A stretch of DNA of 64,000 nt from Cacajao melanocephalus (Eukaryota; Chordata; Mammalia; Primates; Pitheciidae): the NCBI GenBank assembly GCA_963573385.1, contig CAUYLG010076831.1, positions 1-64,000 on the forward strand. Direction: 5' to 3'. The notes under the pieces were generated by a model, which saw nothing but the letters and a program-made list of their open reading frames with translations, was not told where the DNA came from and did no database searches. The position numbers were made by a program, and so were the translations under genes. Of the stretch, positions 51,201 to 63,155 are shown piece after piece (the stretch's first letter is position 1; each line of letters begins with the position of its first letter).

Positions 51201-52480
51201 CTTTTCAATGTAAGCTATCTGTTCCAGGGAAATGTCTATTCTACGTGAATTCCATGGCATGACCCAAGATAAAAGGCTTTGAGAAATTCTCCCTCTTGGT
51301 TGTATTTACAAAACCCTTCCTAGTAACGTGGAATCAGTCAACCAGAACCAAGCTAATACAACAAGCTTGACCCTTGGCAACCAGAAGGCTCCTGGTAGAA
51401 AACAGCTCAGTGCAAGCACAGACAGTAAAAATGGCTGATAAGCTATGTCAAACCCAGAATTTCCAAGTCAGAAGGCACCGCAGAGCTCATGTAACCTAAC
51501 CTGGAGGTTTTGCCAAGCAGTGATTCATGAGTATGCAGTGTGAATACACAGAAATCTCACCAACTACCTCCCTAACCGGAAATTGTACAAAGACTCCATG
51601 CAACCAGGATCCAGGCCCCATCATAAACTGTTACTGAAAAGAGAAAACTCCTCGCTGCTCTGTATAATATGTGAAGCCCAAAGACAGAATTTTAGTCATA
51701 GATGTGTACACATAATAGGCATTAAGTGGCTAGACTTGAGATAGCCCTCCCCATTCTAGTAGGTCTTAATAGTTACTCATAAAAATCTACACAGTCACAT
51801 ATTTTACTTACCTGTGTATATTAAGATATTCATAAAGACTATCAGCTTAAGTAAATTAAAAATCTCATTCCTCTCACACACAACCCTTAATTAATCCAAT
51901 GATCACATTCTTGAGCAAACCTGTAATTAAATACAGATTTCTGGAGGTTTAAACAGATTCTATTAAAAGTTTGTTCCTGTGACCTGTTGATGGGCATCGA
52001 GAACACCAAACATGAAAGAAGCTGTCTTCTTTTAAGTAAGCAAGGTTTATTTGGATCAGAGTGTATGAAGGATGAGAAGAGTTTCCAGGTTCTGTACGGT
52101 GGCCCGAGCTAGAGCACACATTTCCCAAGCAATGCTCTCCCATGCTGATTAGAGCTTGATGATATTTGCATCTGGTACTTGTATGTAATGAGTCCTTCCT
52201 CTCCACTCATGTTCAATCACTCTTCTCTTTCATCAAGAAGATGTTCTCTGTCCATCTTCATCACTGTAAAATAAAATTTGGCTCTTGAAATCTAAGTGTT
52301 CTCTCATGTTTCATTAGCATTTCTTCTATGGTTTCACAAAATTCTTGTACATGATTCATTTTTAAAGCTGCCCAAAACTTTTAAACCTTTGATTAGTTAC
52401 ATACATGAATATCTCCAAATACACAAAATTCCTTAAGAAATAAATTCTTCAAAAACCCAAGCAATTTTTATAAACACTTA
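51201..52480. other. Gene-free interval, about 1.3 kb
   Basis: No coding signal or nameable repeat. AT-rich. Confidence 0.45.
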
Positions 52481-52496
52481 AAAATATGTGCTATCA

Positions 52497-52816
<320 letters not shown>

Positions 52817-53483
52817 TGTGCTATCTGCTTAATGATTTCTCATCCCAATTTTTAAATACTAAGTAAATGCTCAGCAATGTTAATAGTTATTTTGAATAGT
52901 CACTACCTACTGTTAACAATTAAGAGAGGTGTTTCCAAGTAATCGCTAGATACCCCCAATGGTTTTAGAGTGACCACGTGAAATGGAAATTATACCCAGC
53001 TGCACTTGGAGACTTTCTGTATATATAGGTACACTTGGACAGAAGTGAGAAGCCCACCTACATGCAGGATCTTCCATGAAGGTGAGAGATGAGTGGAGGA
53101 AACAGGGAGATGAAATCAATGGTATCATACACGAGAGACTGGAGAGGTCAGTGGATGAAAGAAGGTTGTAGACACAAAGCAGAAAGAATGGTCAGTGGAA
53201 TATCATAGGATGCTAGAAATGTATTACTTTAGGAGCCACGAAATCAAATGACTCCAGAGATTGCACTTATTTTAAAAAAAAAAAAAAAGGCAAGTGGGCC
53301 AAGGGAAATTATAAGGTGACCTGAAACAGGCAGGTCTCACCCAAAGTCATTTGAGTTCAATTTCTTAAAAAATAATCAATGAATGCCAAGCAAAACAGAA
53401 TCTATGAGCCAAATTCAGCTTGTGGACTGCTAGTCTGACTTTTACATTAAACAATAGCTATGTTAGTAGTTAGCTGTAGTGAC
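52817..53483. other. Gene-free interval with an A15 tract
   Basis: A pure A run at about 53274-53288 has no recognisable retroposon body. Otherwise unassigned. Confidence 0.45.
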
Positions 53484-53616
53484 AGATTATAGACTCAGGA
53501 GCTAGACTATTTGGATCAAATCTTACCAGCTGTGTGACCTTCAGCAAGTGGCTTCATGTCCTAAGCCTCAGTTTACTCAGGTATACTATCAGGGAAGGAA
53601 CTGCACTTGCTCATAG
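53484..53616 (+). mobile_element. MIR SINE, first part
   Basis: GATTATAGACTCAGGAGCTAGACTATTTGG, TACCAGCTGTGTGACCTTCAGCAAG, CCTCAGTTTACTCAGG. The MIR is opened near CTCATAGG and continues at 53754. Confidence 0.75.
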
Positions 53617-53753
53617 GTAGGGGTGACCATATGCCCAGGTGGGCCTAGGACAGTCCTGGCATATAGAGCATTTTTATAATGATTAGAATAATTAAAAGAA
53701 CAATTATTAACAGTGTCCCTTTCACTGTCAAAATTGTCCGTCATATAGGGTCA
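53617..53753. mobile_element. Small DNA transposon inserted in the MIR
   Basis: GGGGTGACCATATGCCCAGG at one end, ACAGTGTCCCTTTCACTGTCAAAATTGTCC internally, TCATATAGGGTCA at the other. Short near-inverted ends of the GGGTGACCATATG type indicate a MITE, probably hAT-like. CTCATAGG-type sequence at both junctions could be an 8-bp TSD. Family not named. Confidence 0.55.
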
Positions 53754-53840
53754 TGGGAGGGTTAAAGAGATAATCATCTATGTAAAGTACTGACCATAGT
53801 GCCCAGGATGTAGAAGATGCACCCAAAATAATTGACAATA
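53754..53840 (+). mobile_element. MIR SINE, second part
   Basis: TGGGAGGGTTAAAGAGATAATCATCTATGTAAAGTACTGACCATAGTGCCCAGG is the 3' MIR portion that should follow the first part. Confidence 0.7.
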
Positions 53841-54439
53841 GCTTCATGTAGGGCTAGCTCTGTGCAGAATCAGGAGAGAAGTTTGTCTCAGAGTTATCCC
53901 AGGCCCCAGCTCATGCCACCCGGATTCCTTTACATTGGCATCTCACACGTGCCTGGACCTTTCTCAGTGACCTCAAAAGGCTGTCTCTTGATCCACTCCT
54001 TCAGGAATTCCCTTCAGGGCTTTGCAAGCTGATCTCCCAGACAGACTAGTCCACGCCTTGCCAAGTCCTCAGGAGATTTCTGTACTGCCCTTCCTAGGTA
54101 AGTTGAGATGAAAAGGGATTAATGGGGATTTCAGGCTGATGGAAGGAGATGCTTTTGGGTAGCTTTTGGTATTCCTTCAAACAACATTTCACTAAGAGCT
54201 CCTTGTGAACTTGAGGCCTACCTTGATTTCTTCAACCTATTGCGTGTATATATATATACCCAAATCTGAATTTATAGCAAGCATAAAATCAATGTGTCCA
54301 GTGCCCTTCAGCCAAATGTTATTCTAAAACATAGATCATGGCATTTATTCAAACTGTCCTCATTTATCATGAAAATTAACAGAAGACTAAGAATTTTTAC
54401 TAAAATGCAAACTACACTCCCTTAAGTTTATTTCCTAAA
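53841..54439. other. Gene-free interval
   Basis: A short (TA)n run near 54247-54258. No supported gene or repeat. Confidence 0.45.
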
Positions 54440-54613
54440 CTGTTCCAGCAATCTGTTGCTGCACAACAAACTACCCCCAAAACTTACCGGAGTAAAACAA
54501 CTCTGTACCATTACCTCTCCTGGGGCTGGGGGTTGACAGGTTCATCCGGGTGGTTTCTACTTGGGGTGCCTCATTTGGTTACACACAGAGCACAGCTGGA
54601 ACTTGAGCCACTG
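54440..54613 (-). mobile_element. MLT1-type LTR, first part
   Basis: GCAATCTGTTGCTGCACAACAAACTACCCCCAAAACTTACCGGAG and GGGTGGTTTCTACTTGGGGTGCCTC match the reversed MLT1 3' side. It breaks off at the LTR at 54619. Confidence 0.65.
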
Positions 54614-54618
54614 GAAGG

Positions 54619-55024
54619 TGCATTAGTCTGTTTGGCCTTGCTATAAAGGAAGACCTGAGACTGGAGAATTTATACATAAAAGAGATTTCGTTTGGCTTTC
54701 AGTTCTGAAGGCTGTATAAGCATGGTGCCAGAATCTGCTGGGCTTCTGATGAGGGCTCGGGAAGCTTTTACTCACAATGGAAGGGAAGGGGAGCCAGCAC
54801 GTCCCATGGCAAGAGAGAGAACAGGAAAAGAGGAGCAGGTGCAGGTTCCTTTAAATAATCAGCTCTCATGTGAACTAACAGTAAGAATGCATTCATCACC
54901 AAGGGGATGGTGCTAAGCCATTCATGAGGGATCCAACCCTATGACGCAACACCTCCCACATTCAGCATTGGGGATCACATTTCAACATGAGATTTTTGAG
55001 GAGACAAATATCCAAACCATATCA
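54619..55024 (-). mobile_element. MST/THE1-like LTR nested in MLT1, TSD GAAGG
   Basis: TGCATTAGTCTGTTTGGCC, CCTGAGACTGGAGAATTTATACATAAA, CAAGAGAGAGAACAGG, CATTCATGAGGGATCC, TTTCAACATGAGATTTTTGAGGAGAC, ending CCAAACCATATCA. GAAGG lies at 54614-54618 and 55025-55029. The 406-bp LTR has TG/CA termini and no internal region. Confidence 0.88.
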
Positions 55025-55029
55025 GAAGG

Positions 55030-55360
55030 TTTCTTCACTCGCATGTCTCATGTGTAGGCTGGAAAAGCTGGGGACTGTTGAGCATCTCTATCCTCAAACA
55101 ACCTCTCCACATGGCTAGACTGGGCTTCGTATGCAGTATGGCAGTCTCAGAGGACGCAGACTCTTTGTGTGGTCCGTGGATTTCCCCAAGAGGGAATATT
55201 CCAGGAGACCCAACAGAACCTACAAGGCTTCTTAAGATTTGGAGGTTAGACTATGTCAGTTTTACCATATTTTGTTGGTCAAGAGTAAGTCACAGGCCAG
55301 CCTAGATTCATTAAGGTAGTGGAATAAGTTCCACCTCTCAATGAAGAATGGCTTTCAGGA
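55030..55360 (-). mobile_element. MLT1-type LTR, second part
   Basis: TTTCTTCACTCGCATGTCTCATGTGTAGGCTGG, CTCTCCACATGGCTAGACTGGGC, GAGTAAGTCACAGGCCAGCC and TAAGTTCCACCTCTCAATG carry on the reversed MLT1. The GAAGG target belongs to the motif TCTGAAGGCTTC of the host LTR. Confidence 0.6.
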
Positions 55361-55404
55361 AAAGAAAGAACTAAACAGTATTCATCTTAGAGATAAACTA
55401 CCAT

Positions 55405-55640
55405 ACCTTCCACCCATCTCTTTCCACCTTGTTATGAATGGAATTCCTAATGGATTCAAAATAACTAGAAGAGAGGATTTTGAATGCTCTCACCACAAAG
55501 AAATGACAAATGTTTGAGGTAATGGATATACTAAATACCATGATTGGATCATTGCATAGGGTATGCATATATTGAAACATCACCCTGTATACCATAAACA
55601 TGTACAATTATTATGTATCAAATTTTAAAAAGGTAATGAA
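55405..55640 (+). mobile_element. L1 3' end (L1MA/L1MB-like)
   Basis: AAATAACTAGAAGAGAGGATTTTGAATGCTCTCACCACAAAGAAATGACAAATGTTTGAGG, GGATATACTAAATACCATGATTGGATCATTGCAT and TGTACAATTATTATGTATCAAATTTTAAAAA are the landmark 3' UTR motifs in sense. Confidence 0.85.
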
Positions 55641-57207
55641 ATGGAGGACTAAGAAAGTAACATCTGACCAAAATTTCCTGAATGATCAGTCTTACATTTT
55701 TTAAAAGTGTTATTATATCAATAATATCTGTTCATTTTTAAACTAGCAAATAGAAATAAGTAAACAAAAAATAAATGATTTCCATGACTCAGAGAAAATC
55801 ATTCCCAGGTAGGTCTGGGCAAAATTAACATTTACCAGATTAGAAAGTATGCAGACATGATTTTCCAGCTCTTCCCCTTAAATACCAACTCAGTGCAAGA
55901 AAGCACTCAATGTTACCCAACTTAGTTGAACAGGCAAAGAGCCAGCCCCCAGATGTCAGGACAAATATAGGGGCTTAGCAATTGAATGGGTTGGAGGAGA
56001 CAAATGATTTGAGCAGATGCCACGTTGAAGTTGTGAGAGGGAACATCTGCTGTCCCATTTGCTAAGGTATTTGGTAATCAGGAGGATGGTGTAAATGCAG
56101 AAACGGAGCAACCTGTATTGATATGCAGAGCATGAACACTGATGTCAATGTTTTGTAGCTAATTAGACTGCGAGTGTTACATTGTGTCTCTAATTTTACA
56201 GAATGAAAGCAGAATGTTCCTCTCCATCAGAGTTTACCGGCAATTTTCAAGCCAAGTGTGGCCTCATTCCCATTCCTCTGACAACATAATGAGCAGCAAT
56301 GAACCACACAGTAATCAAGCCTCAGTTCCTTACTCTATACAGCCCAAATGTCCAGGATTCATTAGTTTTAAATGTCATAATAAAGTCACATTTCTCTGTG
56401 ATTCAAAAGTGATGGTGCCTGGGGTTCCCACTGACTCAGCCCGAGGAAGTAAGTCCAGTTCTTCTACCAGCTTCCTCTTCACCAGCATTTCTGGGACTCC
56501 CAAGGAATCATTTCACTTGTCAGGATACTGTTTTCGTGACTGAATGCAGCCTGAGCCACTGGGGAGGCTCTGGCTGTTGGTGGTGGCTCCCCTGGGGTCC
56601 CTGGACCTTCCTCTTTCCAGCTGCTGTTTTCTGCCGTGCCATTCTGCCCCCCAAAATGGACTCCTCTGACTGCCCCTCATTGAATGCAGAAACCAAGCCA
56701 TAATGCTTAAAAGGGGTTTTATGGGAGTGAAGGGGTGTAATAGGAAGTACCACAAAAGAGAGAAAAAGCTGGATAGCAGATCAATTCTCTGCAGTGCACA
56801 GGCAGCTTCCCTTGCTGGCCTCCTGTTTGCCTCATCCTCTACACACATCAGGTAGATAGTAAACTCAATACCTGTTCTATTCAGCATCAAGACCTCAACC
56901 TCCACAAGAGCATAAGAGAGGTGAACTCCCCCACCCCACACTATTCCAGCCTGAGACTTGCCTCCTGAACCCTTTTCTGGTCCCAGGTCCTGCTGTTTTC
57001 CAAAGCTGATAGACAATGGCAATGTCCTTCAACTGGACATTATTTCCAGGAACCCTATTCAGTCTTCTGTAACATTGCTGTGAGATCCAGGTTTTGGTAT
57101 GACCAAACCCAGTGTGACCAAATGCAGTTCTTCTCAGCCTCTTCTCCAGCGTGACCCACCTTACGGCTGTCTCAGTTCCTGCCTCTCATGAGCAGCAGCT
57201 TTAATAT
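55641..57207. other. Gene-free interval, about 1.6 kb
   Basis: A 169-codon minus-strand frame (56513-57022) and a 119-codon plus-strand frame (56184-56543) show no domain or repeat structure that I recognise, and there is no promoter evidence. Confidence 0.45.
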
Positions 57208-57462
57208 TCACACACACACCAGACACTCTCACACACAACACACACACACCCTACACACACGTACCACACACACCACCCCCACACACACACTACACACACG
57301 TACCACACTCCCCCCACACACACACCCTACACACACGTACCACACACACCACCCACACACACTCACACACACACCACACCCCACACACACACTCACACAT
57401 CACACACACCACACACCACACATACACATACACATGCTGCACACACACTCATACACCCACAC
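57208..57462 (+). repeat. CA-rich tandem array with 37-39 bp higher-order period
   Basis: Interrupted (CA)n in which TACACACACGTACCACAC recurs at 57252, 57291 and 57328, giving a longer period on top of the dinucleotide. Interruptions are C runs and CTC. The plus-strand ORF across it (57188-57679) is His/Thr-rich by composition only. Confidence 0.93.
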
Positions 57463-57879
57463 TCAGCTCCCAAGAACAAGCAAGAAGCACATGGAGATTG
57501 GATTTCTTACAAAGAAAAGCAATGCTTCCTGCCACAACCAATCAGAAAAGCAACCACATCTACAGAGGGACTCATTAGAACTCACCCATCCATTACTATT
57601 GTCCAGCAGACCTCCCAAGGTGGGACTTGAAAGACTCAACTTCAGGAACTCAAGCCCAGGCCTTTTGGTAAATTCCTAATATTCACATCTTCCGCAGGGA
57701 CAAAGCAGGGGTTCTTGCTTCCTGACTAAACACTCACTGTGATGGTGTTCCCAAATAATAGGACAGACTGCTTGAAAGGCAAATTTAAACGTGTAGGGTA
57801 AATGCATCTGGTAGCAATAGCGTTAGCGTACCCTTAGACTGACTCTGCATAGAAGACGTACCTGAAGGTGCATCCCGAA
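57463..57879. other. Gene-free interval
   Basis: No supported feature. Confidence 0.45.
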
Positions 57880-58300
57880 CTATGGAATCGGGGAACAGCC
57901 TGCCAGGAAAGTCAGTCCTTATGTATGAGGAGCACCTGAGTCCCCAGCCCACCTGTAGAATACAGGTCATACAGAGAACTGAGACCCTGAGTTTTGGCTT
58001 AAATGAAGGTTACAAAGTGGAGGTTGTTAGTGGGAGGGTGATCTGTGAAAACTGTGGTTTTCCTGCCCAGTCCAACACCACTGGACTGTTTCTGCACATA
58101 AGGCAGTTCTGTCCGCCCCACGGCCACAAGACTCTCTCTACCGTTTGGAAGTCCCTAATAAAACATCTCCTTTGCTGACTCTGGGTCTCTTCTTTGGCCT
58201 CTTGATCCCGGTGCCTTCCCTATTGAGGCTAATAGGGAGTTCAGCACTAAAAGCCTCATCCCTTCGAGAAGAAAAATTTCACCCTGGAAGCTTAAAATTG
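57880..58300 (+). mobile_element. Possible LTR with poly(A) signal
   Basis: GAAGTCCCTAATAAAACATCTCC (AATAAA at 58157-58162) followed by GACTCTGGGTCTCTTCTTTGGCC resembles the R-U5 junction of an ERV LTR. No TATA box or termini located and no family recognised. Confidence 0.4.
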
Positions 58301-58462
58301 TGGGGCTGTTATGTCCAGCTCATATCTACCTGTTAGAGAGAGAGAATGACATTTCTCACTTCTAATTTTGAAATATAAACAAATGTATGCCAACCTGATC
58401 TGTATTAAGTCTCAAGGGCTGGTCCCAGAGAAGAGGAAAGTTAAAACAACTGGGAGACAGTT

Positions 58463-58885
58463 TTTAAAACAATTTCTTATTGATACATAATAAATATACA
58501 TCATTGCAAGGTACATGTGATAATTTAATACATTCATATAATTTGTAAGGATCAAGTCAGTGTAGTTGGGATAACCATCACTTTAAACATTTGTCTTTAT
58601 GCTAGAAATAGTTGAATTATCCTCTCAGCTATCTTGAAAGACACAGTAGTTTATTGTAAACTACAGTCACCCTACTCATCTATCAAACACTAGGTCTTAT
58701 TTCTTCGATCAAACCGTGTATTTTTACCCATTAATCAACTTCTCCTCATGTCCTCCTCCCCACTACCCTCCCTAGCCTCTGGCAACCATCATTCTACTCT
58801 CTATCTTCATGAGATCCACTTTTTTAGCTCCCACATATAAGTCAGAACGTGTGATATTTGTCTTTCTGGGTCAACACATTTTTTC
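58463..58885 (-). mobile_element. L1 3' end (L1MA-like), antisense
   Basis: TTCTTATTGATACATAATAAATATACATC, GGTACATGTGATAATTTAATACATTCATATAATTTG, ACTACAGTCACCCTACTCATCTATCAAACACTAGG, GCCTCTGGCAACCATCATTCTACTCTCTATC, TTTAGCTCCCACATATAAG. The reversed 3' UTR and end of ORF2. Confidence 0.9.
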
Positions 58886-59062
58886 CCTATTTTTTGGGGG
58901 GGCAGGCACATTTTTGAAAACTGTTGTTAGACCACCCAGCTAGGAAAGGTAACTTAAGGACCAGACATCTGTCCAATACAGGGGAGCTTTGGATTTTTAC
59001 TGTTTGTTCACCTAACTTAACCCCAATATTCTCTCATGGACATTTGCCCCTCATTGAGTGCC

Positions 59063-59165
59063 ACTCCCTTCCCTTCCCTTCCCTCCCCTCCCTTCACTTC
59101 CCCCCTCCCACCCCTCCCTTCTTCATCCCCCCTCCCCTCCCCTCCCCTTCCCTTCCTTTCATTCT
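59063..59165 (+). repeat. Polypyrimidine (CCCTT/CCCCT)n tract
   Basis: About 100 bp of nearly pure C/T on the plus strand with CCCTT units. Mirror-symmetric homopurine/homopyrimidine runs can form triplex DNA. Pro/Ser-rich ORFs here (59036-59270) are artefacts. Confidence 0.93.
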
Positions 59166-59779
59166 TGCTCTCACTTCCTCTTCTTCCTGTGTATAGACAG
59201 TTCTATTACCGAGCTGGAAAAAAATAGCTGTGCAGCTAGTGAGGTAGGGGGGATCCCTGCCTCACTATAAATTCCTGAGCCTTGAAGAAACAGCAGGGCT
59301 GTCAAGCCTGGAGGTACCATGTGAGCTAGGATGGTGGGCATGGGAGGCGTACCTGGATGACAAGAGGCTCATCTTACAATGCTTGGCAGTAAGACCCCAG
59401 GACCTTTTTAAACCCAGAGGTGAAGATTAAAAGCTCTAATAATGACCAACATTGAGTTTTCCACCAGAGGAAAAACTTAAGAAAGTAAGAAAAATTTCAA
59501 AATAAAACCTTTCTTACGCACCAAATCCATAATCTGAGAAGCACATGGCCCTACTTCTGCATGTTCTCTGTGCTCTCCAAGCTTTGAACCCAAAACCCCC
59601 CAGTCAAACTCATCAACCCAACCTGATGAAGACCTGGGACCAGTCTGGGTTCTGCATTAACAAATATCACTTTTGCAGTTCTCAATGCTTATTTTGTGCA
59701 TTCTGTTGATAACCTGCTTTTTCTAGCTGTTTTTTCCCAATTGATGCAAATTAGGCATAATTACAGATAAAGAATATAA
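59166..59779. other. Gene-free interval
   Basis: No supported feature. Confidence 0.45.
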
Positions 59780-60274
59780 GTTCTCTTTTTTTGTTAATAG
59801 ATTATTTTTTAGAACAGTTTTGGGTTCACAACAAAATTGAGTGGAGAGTACAGAGAGTTCCCATATACTCCTTAGCCCACACATGCACAACCTCTCCCAC
59901 TATTAACATCATGACCCACAGTGGTACATTTGTTACAACTGATAAAACTACAGGGACACATCATTATCACCTAAAGTCCTTAGTTTACTTAGGTCTTGGT
60001 GCTATACATTCTGTGGGTGTAGACACATGTATAGTAGCATGTATCTACTGTTATATCACCATGCAGAATCATCTCATTGCCCTAAAAATCCTCTGTGCTA
60101 TGATCATTTATACCACTCTCCCCCCAGTCCCTGGCAACCGCTCATTATTTTACTTTCTTCATGATTTTGTCTTTTGAGAATGTCATATGTTTGGAATCAT
60201 ATAGTGTGTCGTATTTTCAGATCATCTGCTTTCACTTAGTAATGTGCACTTAAGTTGTCATGACTTAATAGGTC
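59780..60274 (-). mobile_element. Old L1M, antisense, copy 1, part a
   Basis: GAACAGTTTTGGGTTCACAACAAAATTGAGTGGAGAGTACAGAGAGTTCCCATATACTCC, AGTGGTACATTTGTTACAAC, ATGCAGAATCATCTCATTGCCCTAAAAATCCTCTGTGC, CCCTGGCAACCGC. The start of a long antisense L1M that continues through two Alus. Confidence 0.88.
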
Positions 60275-60572
60275 TTTTTTTTTTTTTTTTTGAGACAGAG
60301 TCTTGCTCTGTTGCTCAGGCTGAAGTGCAGTGGCATAATCTCAGCTCACTGCAACCTCTGCCTCCCAGGTTCAAGCAATTATCTGCATCAGCCTCCTGAG
60401 TAGCTGGGATTACAGGTGCCTGCCACCATGCTCAGCTAATTTTTTTTCTATTTTAGTGGAGACAGGGTTTCACCATCTTGGCCAGGCTGGTCTTGAACTC
60501 CAGACCTCGTGATCCACCTGCCTCAGCCTCCCAAAGTGCTGAAATTACAGGCATAAGCCACTGCACCTGGCC
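60275..60572 (-). mobile_element. AluS-like SINE inside L1M
   Basis: A T tract, then GAGACAGAGTCTTGCTCTG to CACTGCACCTGGCC. It splits L1M between CATGACTTAATAGG and CTGATAGCTTATTTC. Confidence 0.95.
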
Positions 60573-62324
<1,752 letters not shown>

Positions 62325-62478
62325 CTGATAGCTCATTTCTTTTTATCACTGAATAATATTATATTGTATGAAGGTATTACAGTTTGTTTATCCATTCATG
62401 TGCTGAATGACATCTTGGTTACTTCCAAGTCTGACAATAAGGAATAAAGCTGCTATAAACATTTATATGCAAGGTTTA
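62325..62478 (-). mobile_element. Old L1M, antisense, copy 2, part a
   Basis: GCCTGATAGCTCATTTCTTTTTATCACTGAATAATATTATATTG, GACATCTTGGTTACTTCCAAGTC repeats the segment already seen at about 60570-60720, so a second L1M copy starts here. Confidence 0.85.
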
Positions 62479-62925
62479 AAAAAAACCTTTTATTTAGGGG
62501 TGCATGTGCAGGTTTGTTATATAGGTAAACTTGTGTCACAGGGTTTGCTGTGTGGATTATTTCATCATCCACCCTAAGCATAGTACCAGACAGTCATGTT
62601 TCTGCTCCTCTCCCTCCTCCCATCCTCTACCTTCACGTGGGCCCCAGTGTCTATTGTTCCCCTCTATATGCCCATGTGTTCTTATCATTTAGCTCCCACT
62701 TTTAAGTGAGAACATGCAGTATTTGGTTTTCTGTTTCTGCATTAGTTTGCTAAGGATGGTGGCTTCCAGCTCCATCCATGCTCCTGAAAAGGATATGATC
62801 TCATTCTTTTTTATGGCTGCATAGTATTCCATGGTGTATATGTACCACATTTTGTTTATCCAGTCTACCACTGACGGGCATTTAGGTTGATTCCATGTCT
62901 TTGCTACTGTGAATAATGCGTGCAA
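62479..62925 (-). mobile_element. Younger L1 3' end (L1PA/L1PB-like) inside L1M copy 2
   Basis: TTTATTTAGGGGTGCATGTGCAGGTTTGTTATATAGG, GTGTCTATTGTTCCCCTCTATATGCCC, ATTTAGCTCCCACTTTTAAGTGAGAACATGC, GCATAGTATTCCATGGTGTATATG. Low divergence from primate L1. TGCAAGGTTT before and TGCAAGTTTT after are a probable TSD. The 78-codon minus frame at 62689-62925 is the ORF2 C-terminal tail. Confidence 0.92.
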
Positions 62926-63155
62926 GTTTTTATGTAGACGTAGTTTTCAATTCATTTGAGTGAATACCAAGGAGTATGATTGCTAAATCTTATGGTAAGG
63001 GTATGTTTAGTTTGTTAAGAAACTGACAAATTGCTACCAGCAATAGTTCTTATTGCTTCACATCCTTATGAGCATTTGGTGCCCTCAGTGTTTCGGATTT
63101 TCACCATTTTTATTTCTTAATGATTTTTCACCCTTCTAATAGGTATGTGGTAGTG
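62926..63155 (-). mobile_element. Old L1M, antisense, copy 2, part b
   Basis: TTTTTATGTAGACGTAGTTTTCAATTCATTTGAGTGAATACC, GGGTATGTTTAGTTTGTTAAGAAACTG and CTTCTAATAGGTATGTGGTAG resume copy 2, with a deletion near the GCTACCAGCAAT junction. Confidence 0.8.

Noticed and set aside
53274..53288. A15 tract as a retroposon tail
   Set aside because: No Alu, L1 or gene-derived body precedes it. Likely a simple A tract.
56513..57022. 169-codon minus-strand ORF
   Set aside because: Composition is unremarkable, no domain recognised, and no flanking splice or promoter evidence. Conservation data would be needed to reopen it.
57188..57679. 163-codon His/Thr-rich ORF
   Set aside because: It is a translation of the CA-rich array.
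62689..62925. 78-codon ORF resembling L1 ORF2 C-terminus
   Set aside because: Real homology, but only a truncated 3' L1 fragment. Not a functional gene.
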